A DNA stretch of 64,000 nucleotides from Thermovenabulum gondwanense (GCF_001601575.1 NZ_LOHZ01000030.1:1-64000), one strand, 5' to 3'. Shown: positions 19,040 to 26,925, counted from the stretch's first letter. The notes: generated by a model from the sequence alone, not told the origin. Numbers and translations: made by a program.

Positions 19040-19118
19040 CATCCCCTCTGATGAAATTATTTCCATTTTAAAGGGGAAATATTCATATTAATATTTTATG
19101 CAGAGGGGATGCATAAAA
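19040..19118 (-). promoter_or_regulatory. Anti-Shine-Dalgarno hairpin upstream of yaaL
   Basis: A perfect 9-bp stem TTTTATGCA (19094-19102) / TGCATAAAA (19110-19118) displays a 7-base loop that on the transcript reads UCCCCUC. The yaaL ribosome site (19040-19050, CAGAGGGGATG) is complementary to the loop and flanking bases over 11 bases. The two pairings exclude each other or form a loop-strand contact. Confidence 0.5.
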
Positions 19119-19121
19119 ACA

Positions 19122-19322
19122 CTACTTTGACTGAATTTTTCTTTCAAGGGCAATCGCGCCCGTAGGGCAGTAAGAAACGCATCTCATACATTCTATGCAT
19201 TTTTCTTTATTAATTTCGGGTGCATTAAATCCTTTTTGAGTAAGCGCTCCCGTGGGACATATTCTCACCGACGGGCACGGATGATTTTGCGGACATCTTT
19301 GCTTGTTTATCTTTATCGTCAT
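19122..19322 (-). CDS. Small ferredoxin-like 4Fe-4S protein
   Basis: 66 residues. The C-terminal half has a canonical 4Fe-4S motif CIECMRCVSYCP followed by TGAIAL. The N-terminal half is an altered site, RCPQNHPCPSVRICPTGAL, with cysteines at 10, 16 and 22 and a conserved NHPCP, so it may bind a second cluster of unusual ligation. This two-motif form occurs as a small stand-alone family in Clostridia. ATG at 19322 behind AGGAGG. Preceded by a strong promoter that carries a perfect palindrome (19341-19369). Confidence 0.88.
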   Translation of the reverse strand: MTIKINKQRCPQNHPCPSVRICPTGALTQKGFNAPEINKEKCIECMRCVSYCPTGAIALERKIQSK

Positions 19323-19340
19323 AATAATCCTCCTTTTGCT

Positions 19341-19392
19341 TATAATATACCCTACGAGGGTATATTATACACCATATATCGTATTATTGCAA
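19341..19392 (-). promoter_or_regulatory. Ferredoxin promoter with palindromic operator (CsoR/DUF156-like)
   Basis: Minus strand TTGCAA (19392-19387), 17-base spacer, TATAAT (19369-19364). A perfect 12-bp inverted repeat with 5-base centre spans 19341-19369: TATAATATACCC-TACGA-GGGTATATTATA. Its core ATACCCTACGAGGGTAT resembles operators of the CsoR/RcnR/CstR (DUF156) repressors, as known from the Bacillus copZA promoter. It covers the -10 and start region, a repressor position. Confidence 0.7.
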
Positions 19393-19410
19393 TATATAGA
19401 TATATTTTTA

Positions 19411-19443
19411 AAAAAATAAGCCGACGTTCCGTCAGCTTTTTAT
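19411..19443 (-). terminator. Intrinsic terminator after recR
   Basis: Stem AAGCCGACG (19418-19426) / CGTCAGCTT (19430-19438) with one G-U pair, followed on the minus strand by ATTTTTTTAAAA. Confidence 0.8.
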
Positions 19444-19465
19444 CATAAATCTTTTAAACTTTATT

Positions 19466-20065
19466 TCATCCTATTTCCCTTCTGCCTTCCAGCGCCTTTG
19501 AAAGGGTTACCTCATCGGCGTAGTCCAAATCGCCGCCCATGGGTATTCCGTGAGCAATCCTTGTCACCTTTACCCCCATCGGTTTTAAAAGCTTTGCAAT
19601 ATAAAGTGCAGTGGCTTCCCCTTCTACATCCGAATTAGTAGCAAGGATTACCTCTTTTACTCCCTGCCCTACCCTTCCCAAAAGCTCTTTAATGCGTATA
19701 TCGTCCGGGCCTATGCCCTCCAAAGGGGAAAGGGCTCCGTGAAGCACGTGGTAAAGTCCCCGGTACTCCCGGGTTTTCTCAATTGCCACCACATCCTTGG
19801 GCTCCTCCACCACCATTATTACGCCCTTTTCCCTGTAAGGATTTTCGCAAATATCGCAGGGGTCTTTCTCGGTAAAATTTCCGCAAACCGAACAGTAAAT
19901 TATTGAATCCTTAACATCCAAAAGGGCTTCGGCAAGTTTTTTAACCCTCTCCCTGGAAAGCTTCAATATGTGATAGGTAAGCCTCTGGGCGGTCTTGGGT
20001 CCAATCCCGGGAAGTTTTGAAAGCTCGTCTATGAGTCTTGCAATCGGTTTAGCATAATAAGACAT
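19466..20065 (-). CDS. recR: Recombination mediator RecR
   Basis: 199 residues. Acts with RecF/RecO in loading RecA at gaps. Order visible: helix-hairpin-helix [17 protein letters not shown] (residues 17-33), zinc finger [16 protein letters not shown] (57-72), Toprim domain ([26 protein letters not shown], then [15 protein letters not shown]) and a C-terminal Walker-B-like part. Twenty bp after ybaB. Confidence 0.97.
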   Translation of the reverse strand: MSYYAKPIARLIDELSKLPGIGPKTAQRLTYHILKLSRERVKKLAEALLDVKDSIIYCSVCGNFTEKDPCDICENPYREKGVIMVVEEPKDVVAIEKTREYRGLYHVLHGALSPLEGIGPDDIRIKELLGRVGQGVKEVILATNSDVEGEATALYIAKLLKPMGVKVTRIAHGIPMGGDLDYADEVTLSKALEGRREIG

Positions 20066-20085
20066 CCTTTACCCTTCCTTTGTCT

Positions 20086-20415
20086 TTAAAATAGCCCTGG
20101 GATGTTTAAACCTCCCGTCAATTTACCCATCTCCGTGGATACCATTTCCTCCGCTTTATTTAAAGCCTCGTTTACCGCGGCAAGGATCAGATCCTGAAGC
20201 ATTTCCACGTCCTCAGGATCGACCACATCTTTTTCTATCTTAATTTCCACCAGTTCCTTTTTACCGTTGGCAACGGCTTTAACCGCTCCTCCCCCAGCCG
20301 TAGCTTCCACCGTTCTTTGTTTCAGCTCTTCCTGAAGTTTGAGCATTTCTTCCTGCATTTTCTGAACCTGTTTCATCAACTTACCCATGTTCCCCATGGG
20401 ACCAAAATTCTTCAA
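20086..20415 (-). CDS. yaaK: Nucleoid-associated protein of the YbaB/EbfC family
   Basis: 109 residues. Small dimeric DNA-binding protein that is almost always between dnaX and recR. N-terminal Met/Gln-rich coiled coil ([25 protein letters not shown]) then [24 protein letters not shown], the family signature. Start [11 protein letters not shown] at 20415. Confidence 0.95.
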   Translation of the reverse strand: MKNFGPMGNMGKLMKQVQKMQEEMLKLQEELKQRTVEATAGGGAVKAVANGKKELVEIKIEKDVVDPEDVEMLQDLILAAVNEALNKAEEMVSTEMGKLTGGLNIPGLF

Positions 20416-20429
20416 AACACCCGCCTCCT

Positions 20430-22094
20430 TTAATCCTCTTTTATTTCCACTATGTCTTTCCCGAACAATTTTATCACATTTTCTACTAAATCGTCATCCA
20501 TTTCCCTTTCTTTCTTCCCCTCTGTCCCCTTAATTTTTACGTCCTGTACGTTTACTTCCAACCCGGTAATGATTTTTATAGCTTCTTCAATCAATTTTTT
20601 CTGACTCTTAATAAAATCCAGCTGTCCCTGGGATGCCTCCTGTGCCGAAAGTGTCAGGTGATTTTTTTGCATCTTTTCCGGTAATACTTTAAAGGATGTT
20701 ATCATGCTGGTGAGCAGCATTTTACCGTTTTTCGAGAGAAAGTCCACCACATCCTGCCACTTAGCTTTAATCAATTCTAAGGCTTCATCCTCTTTTTTCT
20801 TGGTTTTCTCCTCTTCCCCTTCCTTTTCTTCAGTTTTCGACGCACTTCTCCCGGATTTTTTATCCTCTTTTGGGTCCTCCTTTTTCTCCTTTTCCTTTTC
20901 GCGTTCCGCTACATCCTGATTTTTTTCATGCTGGGCATCCCTTTCTTTATCACAGCCTGCTTTATTTTCTCCTTCTGACTTAATATATTCCTTTTGCACC
21001 GAAACTGGAGGAGAAAGCATGGTAAGCTTTACAAGGGCTGATTCAAGTACTATCCTGGGAACTGCCGTCCATTTAACCTCATTGGCAGCGGCTTTTAATA
21101 TATCGAGAATCTGCAAAATCTCTTCTTTTTTATATTTTGACGCAATTTCTTTCAGTTTAAGTATTTCCTCCAGCGGCAGGTCTATAAGCTCCGGGGGGCA
21201 TTTTATCAAAAGTAAAAGAAGGTTCCTGAAAAAGTACATTAGATCTTCCACAAACCTGTTAATATCCTTCCCTTTTTCAAAAACACCTTCAATTACCGTC
21301 AAAACTTCCCCGGGGTTCCCTTCCTTTACCGCCAGAGCAATCCTTATAAAAACTTCATCTTCCACCGCTCCTAATATTTCCAGCACATCTTCATAGGTAA
21401 TCACTTCGCTGCCTGTGCCCGAAGCTTTATCAAGAAGGCTCAGGGAATCCCTTATAGACCCCTGCGAATGCCGCGCAATTAATTTTACTGCCCTGTCGTC
21501 CACCCTTAAGCCCTGCTTTTGAGAAATCCTTTTTAAATGCTCCGCGATATCCCCGAGAGATACTCTTTTGAAATCAAATCTCATACATCGGGATAGGATG
21601 GTAGCGGGAAGCTTATTCGGCTCTGTGGTGCACAGGATAAAAACCGTATGTTTGGGCGGTTCTTCCAGGGTCTTTAAAAGGGCATTGAAAGCCTCCTGGG
21701 TCAGCATATGCACCTCATCGATAATATATACACGGTATCTTCCCTGGGATGGAGGGAAATTTACCTTTTCTCTCAAATCCCTTATGTCATCTATCCCCCG
21801 GTGGGAAGCGGCGTCCATTTCCACTATATCCATAAAGGAGCCGTTTTGAAAGGCCAAACAGTTTCTGCAAACTCCGCAGGGGTTGTCGGTAGGCCCCTTT
21901 TCGCAGTTCAAAGCCTTAGCAAATACCCTGGCGGTGCTGGTTTTCCCGGTCCCCCTCATACCGCAAAAAAGATAGGCATGTCCTATTTTCCCGGATTTAA
22001 GCTGATTTTTTAAAACCCTCACTATGGGCCTTTGCCCCACTATTTCGTCAAAATTTGAAGGTCTGTACTTTCTGTAAAGTGCTAAATAGGTCAA
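20430..22094 (-). CDS. dnaX: DNA polymerase III subunits gamma/tau
   Basis: Clamp-loader ATPase. 554 residues. AAA+ domain with Walker [21 protein letters not shown], the four-cysteine zinc site (C...CGVCRNC), DEVHML Walker B and the SRC motif of clamp loaders, then the collar domain (to about 360). Residues 370-445 are a highly charged Lys/Glu linker ([16 protein letters not shown]), followed by a tau-like C-terminus. Start is TTG at 22094 with GGAGGGG 5 bases upstream. Only 25 bp separate it from the Nramp-related gene, with no room for a standard promoter, so it may partly share the magnesium-regulated transcript. Confidence 0.96.
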   Translation of the reverse strand: MTYLALYRKYRPSNFDEIVGQRPIVRVLKNQLKSGKIGHAYLFCGMRGTGKTSTARVFAKALNCEKGPTDNPCGVCRNCLAFQNGSFMDIVEMDAASHRGIDDIRDLREKVNFPPSQGRYRVYIIDEVHMLTQEAFNALLKTLEEPPKHTVFILCTTEPNKLPATILSRCMRFDFKRVSLGDIAEHLKRISQKQGLRVDDRAVKLIARHSQGSIRDSLSLLDKASGTGSEVITYEDVLEILGAVEDEVFIRIALAVKEGNPGEVLTVIEGVFEKGKDINRFVEDLMYFFRNLLLLLIKCPPELIDLPLEEILKLKEIASKYKKEEILQILDILKAAANEVKWTAVPRIVLESALVKLTMLSPPVSVQKEYIKSEGENKAGCDKERDAQHEKNQDVAEREKEKEKKEDPKEDKKSGRSASKTEEKEGEEEKTKKKEDEALELIKAKWQDVVDFLSKNGKMLLTSMITSFKVLPEKMQKNHLTLSAQEASQGQLDFIKSQKKLIEEAIKIITGLEVNVQDVKIKGTEGKKEREMDDDLVENVIKLFGKDIVEIKED

Positions 22095-22119
22095 AAGAGC
22101 CCCTCCAATCCAAAATGTC

Positions 22120-23361
22120 TCACCCGATTAAAGGCGAAAGGGTAAGAATTACAGTAAGTAAAATAATAAATCCCACGGTAACCCAGGCAACAGCATTAAA
22201 AATTCTCCCGTTTACATATTCTCCCATAACTTCTTTTTTATTTGTAAGTACAATCATATAAATAAGTATAATGGGAGTCAATATACCCGTAACTACCTGG
22301 GAAATAATAATCAACTGAATAAACACACTGCTGGGGAGAAAGATAACCAGAGAACCGAGAATTATGAAAAACAAAATAATGCCGTAAAAAACCGGCGCTT
22401 CTTTGAAGGTTTTATCAAGCCCGTTTTCAAAGCCGAAGGCTTCGGTTATGGCATACGCGGTGGAGAGGGGAACAATATGGGCTGCAATTAGAGATGCTCC
22501 AAAAAGTCCTATTGCAAAAAGGGTAGAAGCGTAATTTCCCGCTAAGGGCCTTAAAGCGGCAGCGGCATCCTCCGCCATATCTATAGTAATGCCCGCTTTA
22601 TTTAACGTGGCTGCAGTAGTTACTATTATAAAAAACGCCAAAACATTGCTCACAAGCGACCCTATAACCACATCCATCTTTTCGTATTCGTAATGTTTCA
22701 CATCTATCCCCTTATCCACCACCGAAGCTTGATGGTAAAACTGCATCCAGGGAGTTATGGTAGTCCCCACCATTGCAATAAACATCATGACAAAGTCCCT
22801 GTCAAAGCTGAAGGAAGGCACAAAGGTGCTTCTAATGACCTCGCCCCAGTCGGGCTTTACGAGAAAAGCCGTAATTATATAAGAAACCATCACCAGCGAT
22901 AATATCAAAAAAAATCGTTCGGCTTTTCTGTAAGATCCCCTTAATATTACCATCCACACCAAAAGGGCAATTAACGGCACGGAAATATATTTCGGAACGT
23001 TCAATATCTCAAGGCTCGCCGCTGCTCCCGCAAAATCAGCAACGGTTATGGCCAAGTTCGTAATTAAAAGGGTGAGCATGGCAAAAAGGGTCATTTTTAC
23101 ACCAAAGTTTTCCCTAATAAGTGCGGAAAGCCCTTTACCCGTTACCGCTCCCATTCGAGCCGCCATTTCCTGGACTATAATAAGGCTTATAGTAATTAAA
23201 AAAAGCCCCCACAGCATCCTGTAACCGTAGGATGCTCCAACGCTGGCATAGGTGGCTATCCCCGTAGCATCGTCATCGGCAATGCCTGTTATAAGTCCGG
23301 GACCTATTATGCTGAAAAGCAGTAGCATTCTTTTAAAAAATCCGCCGTTTTTTTGGTTCAT
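22120..23361 (-). CDS. Nramp-related (magnesium) transporter, NRMT type
   Basis: 413 residues, 11 or so membrane helices. Overall Nramp fold (GPGLITGIADDDATGIATYASVGASYG in helix 1; MVGTTITPWMQFYHQASVVDKG in helix 6). The classical manganese/iron motif DPGN in helix 1 is not intact and helix 6 has G-T-T-I-T-P in place of the A-x-x-M of MntH. This combination is what defines Nramp-related magnesium transporters in the literature. The preceding gene encodes an MgtE-like sensor and the operon is under an M-box, so magnesium uptake is the best call; manganese is less likely. ATG at 23361 with AAAGGAGG upstream. Confidence 0.85.
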   Translation of the reverse strand: MNQKNGGFFKRMLLLFSIIGPGLITGIADDDATGIATYASVGASYGYRMLWGLFLITISLIIVQEMAARMGAVTGKGLSALIRENFGVKMTLFAMLTLLITNLAITVADFAGAAASLEILNVPKYISVPLIALLVWMVILRGSYRKAERFFLILSLVMVSYIITAFLVKPDWGEVIRSTFVPSFSFDRDFVMMFIAMVGTTITPWMQFYHQASVVDKGIDVKHYEYEKMDVVIGSLVSNVLAFFIIVTTAATLNKAGITIDMAEDAAAALRPLAGNYASTLFAIGLFGASLIAAHIVPLSTAYAITEAFGFENGLDKTFKEAPVFYGIILFFIILGSLVIFLPSSVFIQLIIISQVVTGILTPIILIYMIVLTNKKEVMGEYVNGRIFNAVAWVTVGFIILLTVILTLSPLIG

Positions 23362-23383
23362 ATTTGCTTCCTCCTTTCCCGCC

Positions 23384-24634
23384 TTATCCAGCCATTCTCT
23401 TATTCCGTTTCAAAAGCTCATACACTATATCGTTTATTATTACAACCCCTATAAGTTTTCTCGTTAAATCTATTACAGGGACTGCCAGCAGGCTGTATTT
23501 TGATATTATCCCTATTAAAGAATTGACATCATCGGTATCCCTGACATATATCACATCTTTCTTCATGATTTGTTCCAGTACGGTATCGGGTTCGGCAATA
23601 ACCAGGTCCCTTAAGGATACTACCCCAACGAGTTTCCCCTCTTCATCTATTACGTAAAGGTAATATATAACATCCGCATCGGGTTTTAATCGCCTCAGTT
23701 CTTTAATTGTATCCTCCACCGTGAAGGTGGTCTTAAAGGATATAAAATCCCTCACCATAATGCTTCCAACCGTATGCTCGGGGTACTGCATTAGCTCCTT
23801 TATTTCCCTGGAGGCATGGGTGTCCATTTCGCTCAGTATTTCATTTGCTCTTTCCCTGTTAATATCGTCCAAAATATCCGCAGCCTCATCAAAGGGCATT
23901 TTCTCCAATACATCTGCGGCTTTTTCCACGGGTAAACTTTCGAGCACGTTCCTTTGCGCCCGGGTTTCAAGTTCCTCCAGAACATCTGCAGCCCTTTCAT
24001 CATCGAGAGAAGCAAAAACCATCGCCTGGGTCTTTTTGTCCAGGTCTTCTATAATATCCGCAAGGTCTGATGGGTGCAGGGTGTAAAGCTTATTGTAGCT
24101 CATGGAAATCTTAAGGTCCGATTTAGCCGAAGAGATGGGCTGCACGTAATCCCAGAGAATAAATTTTGAAGAGATATTCCCGCCAAAATTTTTTAATATT
24201 TTCTTTATGGGTTTTGCAAGCCCGAGCCTCCTCAAAAGTCCTTCCAGCCCAATATCCACGGCTACCGCATAGGTCCCCGTTGAAAGCACGGCAAGCCTTA
24301 CATCATTTACCCTTACAACCTTCCTCCCGTTTATATCCACTATCTGCTTGTCGAGGATATGCTTTACCAGCATCATTGTTTTTTCGGCATCAATTTCCAC
24401 CGGCTTCTTTTCTGTACAATTAAGATGGTACTGCCCCTTCTCCTTGTTCACTTCAAAATAAGAAAAATCGTAGAAAACCTTTTTTCCGTTTTCTTCCACA
24501 AGGGCCGCTATCACCTTAGGCTTTTCGTAACTTAAATCTACCACCAGGTCAATAAGTTTACCAAACGCCATTTCACCGCAAAATACCCTGTTCCCAATTA
24601 CCCTGCTTAAGTAAAAACTTGTTATATTTTTCAT
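23384..24634 (-). CDS. Soluble MgtE-like magnesium-sensing protein (MgtE-N plus CBS pair, no membrane domain)
   Basis: 416 residues. N-terminal 1-170: two PRC-barrel-like segments (RVIGNRVFCGEMAFGKLIDLVVD ... INGRKVVRVNDVRLA). Residues 185-285: superhelical MgtE N domain (LHPSDLADIIEDLDKKTQAMVF ... EKAADVLEKMPFDEAADIL). Residues 290-410: two CBS motifs (TVGSIMVRDFISFKTTFTVED; VLEQIMKKDVIYVRDTDD). The five-helix MgtE channel is absent and the protein ends right after the second CBS. An ATG at 24640 abuts the ribosome site; the next ATG at 24634 has correct spacing and is chosen. It sits between the riboswitch and the transporter gene, 22 bp from the latter, and likely gates or senses for it (inference). 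Confidence 0.88.
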   Translation of the reverse strand: MKNITSFYLSRVIGNRVFCGEMAFGKLIDLVVDLSYEKPKVIAALVEENGKKVFYDFSYFEVNKEKGQYHLNCTEKKPVEIDAEKTMMLVKHILDKQIVDINGRKVVRVNDVRLAVLSTGTYAVAVDIGLEGLLRRLGLAKPIKKILKNFGGNISSKFILWDYVQPISSAKSDLKISMSYNKLYTLHPSDLADIIEDLDKKTQAMVFASLDDERAADVLEELETRAQRNVLESLPVEKAADVLEKMPFDEAADILDDINRERANEILSEMDTHASREIKELMQYPEHTVGSIMVRDFISFKTTFTVEDTIKELRRLKPDADVIYYLYVIDEEGKLVGVVSLRDLVIAEPDTVLEQIMKKDVIYVRDTDDVNSLIGIISKYSLLAVPVIDLTRKLIGVVIINDIVYELLKRNKRMAG

Positions 24635-24636
24635 AA

Positions 24637-24693
24637 ACATCCCCCCTCAAAATTTTTTCTGCGGGGGGATGTTTACGCCTTATACATCCCCCC
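24637..24693 (-). promoter_or_regulatory. Two-state hairpin over the ribosome site of the MgtE-like gene
   Basis: On the transcript the order is GGGGGGATGT (24693-24684), ACATCCCCCC (24672-24663), GGGGGGATGT (24646-24637). The middle copy can pair fully with either neighbour. Pairing with the last copy hides the Shine-Dalgarno site and the 24640 ATG; pairing with the first frees them. Confidence 0.65.
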
Positions 24694-24779
24694 ACCGAAT
24701 TTTAAAAATTCTACCGGCAGGGTTACCGTCCATTTAAAAAACCATCTCCTTTTTCTTATATTTTGCTCAAAATTGGAAA

Positions 24780-25002
24780 ATAAAAAAGCCTCTTCCCCGG
24801 CGGCTTAATACGAAGCTTAATACGAGGTCAAGGCTGAAAAGGAAAATCTTATTAAACCTCGTACAAGCTTTGGCACTACAGGGCTTAAAAGCTGCATTAG
24901 GTTAAGCCTTGATTCGGCCAAACCTGTTTACCAGCTAAGATTGTCTCCAATCTTTCGCGGCAGCAGCCTGTATCCTTGTAGGAGCCTCGCCTACCGAGCA
25001 GA
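24780..25002 (-). promoter_or_regulatory. M-box (ykoK) magnesium riboswitch with terminator
   Basis: The minus strand carries the M-box core: GTAGGCGAGGCTCCTACA, ATACAGGCTGCTGCC, GGTAAACAG, GGCTTAACCTAATGCAGC, CCCTGTAGTGCCAAAGC (about 25000-24860). Downstream, TACGAGGT and ACCTCGTA can pair, and a terminator hairpin AAGCC...GGCTT followed by TTTTTTATT lies at 24780-24807. In this family Mg2+ binding promotes termination. The controlled genes are the MgtE-like protein and the Nramp-related transporter. Confidence 0.93.
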
Positions 25003-25020
25003 AAATTTTTTTCAAATACT

Positions 25021-25048
25021 ATTTTAGCAAAAAAAATTTATTTTTCAA
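25021..25048 (-). promoter_or_regulatory. Promoter of the magnesium operon
   Basis: Minus strand TTGAAA (25048-25043), 16-base spacer, TAAAAT (25026-25021), about 15 bases before the riboswitch starts. Confidence 0.6.
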
Positions 25049-25189
25049 GTAAATTCCCTTGAATTTTTAAATTATTGGTGATTCTTTTACATTAACCTAT
25101 TATTCCTACATATTTCTTTAGATTTCAATCTATTTTATAATATGATCTTTTTTAAAATTTGGAGCTTATCTTTTTTAGAATTTGAATTA

Positions 25190-25222
25190 AAAAAGGGGAA
25201 GCATTTCATGCTACCCCTTTAA
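25190..25222 (-). terminator. Intrinsic terminator of the SRP RNA gene
   Basis: Stem AAAGGGG-AGCA / TGCT-CCCCTTT with one mismatch, followed on the minus strand by TTTTTTAATT; about 30 bases after the SRP RNA 3' end. Confidence 0.85.
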
Positions 25223-25250
25223 TTGCTTATTTATATAATTTTATATAATT

Positions 25251-25525
25251 AATGGCCGTGCACCTTCCGTCGATTTTTCCCTCCGGGCGATACCGGGATA
25301 GTTAACTCCGGTCAGGCTGCCCCGCGGCACATGGAAGTGCTTCCTTACCGTTGCTTCCTCCCGGACCTGGCGGGGTTCGGAAGTTCCCATTGCGCGGGAC
25401 CCAACCTTCTTTGCCACTTGTCCCGGCCGGACCCCACAGGGATAAAACCTCGGGAAGGGATTCAACCCCACTGCAGCGGATTGTGGGTGCAGGGCACCGC
25501 TACCTCCCCGTCTAGCACGGCCAAG
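25251..25525 (-). ncRNA. ffs: Signal recognition particle RNA, long Bacillus type
   Basis: About 275 nt. The terminal helix is visible as TGGCCGTGC (5' end) pairing with GCACGGCCA (3' end). The conserved apical SRP domain that binds Ffh is present: CAGGTCCGGGAGGAAGCA...AGCAC. The 5' part with CGGTGCCCTGCACCC... GCTGCAGTGGGG contains the Alu domain found in Gram-positive spore formers. It scaffolds Ffh for membrane targeting of nascent proteins. Confidence 0.95.
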
Positions 25526-25569
25526 ATTTTATTCAATAATAACTTTTGCCCACACGATTCGCACAATTA

Positions 25570-25598
25570 ATTATACTATCTTTATCTACAAATAGCAA
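25570..25598 (-). promoter_or_regulatory. Promoter upstream of the SRP RNA
   Basis: Minus strand TTGCTA (25598-25593), 17-base spacer, TATAAT (25575-25570). Start would be about 38 bases before the mature 5' end, so a precursor would be trimmed. Confidence 0.6.
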
Positions 25599-25644
25599 GG
25601 TAAATAATTTTCCATATATTGTTAGGCATTTTGTTGCCTATTTT

Positions 25645-25731
25645 TTAGAAATCAAGAACAGGGCGCTTTTTATTGGATGTTAAATCACTGAAAGGGATAG
25701 GGATTAATAATATATCGCCCTGTCTATACAT
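25645..25731 (-). pseudogene. Truncated MazF/PemK-type toxin
   Basis: 28 codons then a stop. The peptide starts MYRQGDILLIPIPFSDL and continues to KKRPVLDF, the N-terminal signature of MazF/PemK endoribonucleases (RQGDIVLVPFPFSD...KRPVLV), but ends where the catalytic body should begin. The ATG overlaps the antitoxin stop, as in intact type II modules. No further toxin sequence is recognisable downstream; the SRP RNA promoter follows. A small hairpin (TAGGCA/TGCCTA, 25623-25640) lies next to the break. Confidence 0.8.
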
Positions 25732-25921
25732 TGTTCCATACCTCATCATCAATATCATTATCCCAAAAATCTATACTGCTCTCGCTGGCAGACAATAGTT
25801 CTTTAAATACCTGATTATCTTTTTTGCTTTTTAAAAATAAAATAAAATCTATAACCTCTCGCATTTGGCTTTCCGAAATTTCATCAATTAATTTTAATAA
25901 TATGCTCTTACCTGCATTCAT
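25724..25921 (-). CDS. Orphan antitoxin-like protein (DUF2281-type)
   Basis: 65 residues from the ATG at 25921, which has GAGGTGAG upstream. The helical stretch ILLKLIDEISESQMREVIDFILFLKSKK resembles DUF2281-like antitoxins, and the acidic end SSIDFWDNDIDDEVW is the usual toxin-binding tail of MazF/PemK partners. Its toxin partner is reduced to 28 residues, so this is an antitoxin without a functional toxin. Confidence 0.7.
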   Translation of the reverse strand: MNAGKSILLKLIDEISESQMREVIDFILFLKSKKDNQVFKELLSASESSIDFWDNDIDDEVWNNV

Positions 25922-25992
25922 TAATCTCACCTCAAAATTATTATACCACAATTATTCTCTAAAGTTTACAACTCGACTTTTGCTAAAAGTAA

Positions 25993-26037
25993 TGAAAAAG
26001 ACCACACTCCTTCTCCTTTAAAAGTTAGAATGGAATG
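25993..26037 (-). terminator. Terminator of the tRNA/tadA operon
   Basis: Long imperfect stem GACCGCATTCC / GGAGTGTGGTC followed on the minus strand by TTTTTC; 22 bases after the last tRNA. Confidence 0.8.
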
Positions 26038-26058
26038 CGGTCATTTGTACAATAATAA

Positions 26059-26152
26059 TGGCGGAGAGAGAGGGATTCGAACCCTCGGTACGCCTTTTGG
26101 GGCGTACACTCGATTTCCAGTCGAGCGCCTTCGACCTCTCAGCCATCTCTCC
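26059..26152 (-). tRNA. tRNA-Ser(GGA)
   Basis: Acceptor GGAGAGA / TCTCTCC, discriminator G, encoded CCA, long variable arm, T-loop TTCGAAT, anticodon loop CTGGAAA. Last tRNA of the operon; reads UCC/UCU. Confidence 0.97.
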
Positions 26153-26343
26153 GCAAAAATTTTTACTTAAATTATGAATTTCAATTTTGTTAATTAAATT
26201 ATTAATTAATTTAACGTATAGGACTTACTATAAGTTTATTCTGCAATTTAATATAACCGCTATATTAGCCCTAAAAATTAAAAAATTTATATATAAAAGA
26301 TTTTATCCCGAGTTATTACTAATATACATTTTAACATTTTTAA

Positions 26344-26437
26344 TGGCGGAGAGAGTGAGATTCGAACTCACGAGACGGCTTTTAGGCCGCCTACTCGATT
26401 TCGAGTCGAGCGCCTTCGACCTCTCGGCCATCTCTCC
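26344..26437 (-). tRNA. tRNA-Ser(CGA)
   Basis: Same serine scaffold with long variable arm and encoded CCA; anticodon loop CTCGAAA gives CGA, reading UCG. Twelve bases after the tadA stop. The 190 bases between this and tRNA-Ser(GGA) (26153-26343) are AT-rich with no gene seen. Confidence 0.97.
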
Positions 26438-26448
26438 ACCCAAAATTT

Positions 26449-26904
26449 TTATTCCCTTTTTTTCTTGAAATACTCCTTTAATAAGAAGGAGCATTCCTCT
26501 TCCAGTATTCCGCCCAGGACCCGGGGCCGATGGTTAAAATCCCTGCAGGATAAAACGTTTAACACGCTCCCCGCGCATCCGCCCTTCGGATCATATGCGC
26601 CGAAAATTACAGAGTCAATTCTGGAAAGCACCGCCGCTCCGGAACACATGGCGCAGGGCTCTAAGGTAACGTATAAACTGCACCCTGTTAACCTCCAGCT
26701 GCCAAGCTCCCTGCAGGCTTCCCTTATGGCTATTAATTCTGCGTGGGCAGTGGCATCCTGAAGCTTTTCCCGCCCGTTTCTTCCCTTAGCGATGACCTTT
26801 CCGTCTTTTACGATCACCGCGCCGACGGGCACCTCATCCTCTTCGAAGGCTTTTTCGGCTTCCTTTAAAGCCTCCCGCATGAAGACCTGGTGAATACCAT
26901 CCAT
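26449..26904 (-). CDS. tadA: tRNA adenosine(34) deaminase TadA
   Basis: Converts A34 to inosine in tRNA-Arg(ACG). 151 residues from the ATG at 26904 (MDGIHQVFMREALKEAEKAF); the longer reading frame to 26958 runs into tRNA-Arg(CCT) and is rejected. Zinc/catalytic motifs HAELIAI (proton-shuttling Glu) and PCAMCSGA are intact. It lies only 21 bp after tRNA-Arg(CCT), one gene away from its own substrate tRNA-Arg(ACG), so its mRNA 5' end must come from tRNA 3' processing. Free adenine deaminases share the fold but not this context. Confidence 0.95.
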   Translation of the reverse strand: MDGIHQVFMREALKEAEKAFEEDEVPVGAVIVKDGKVIAKGRNGREKLQDATAHAELIAIREACRELGSWRLTGCSLYVTLEPCAMCSGAAVLSRIDSVIFGAYDPKGGCAGSVLNVLSCRDFNHRPRVLGGILEEECSFLLKEYFKKKRE

Positions 26905-26925
26905 CGCACTTGCCCCTAAATAAAA

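Noticed and set aside
20760-20960. Possible programmed frameshift in dnaX (A-rich stretch in the charged linker)
   Set aside because: The A-run is in frame AAA AAA G and does not form the required slippery heptamer in the zero frame; no downstream stem seen.
26187-26468. Plus-strand frame across tRNA-Ser(CGA) ending in an apparent ...RRLLGRLLDFESSAFDLSAISPP
   Set aside because: This is a known false translation of tRNA genes; the tRNA fold explains the sequence.
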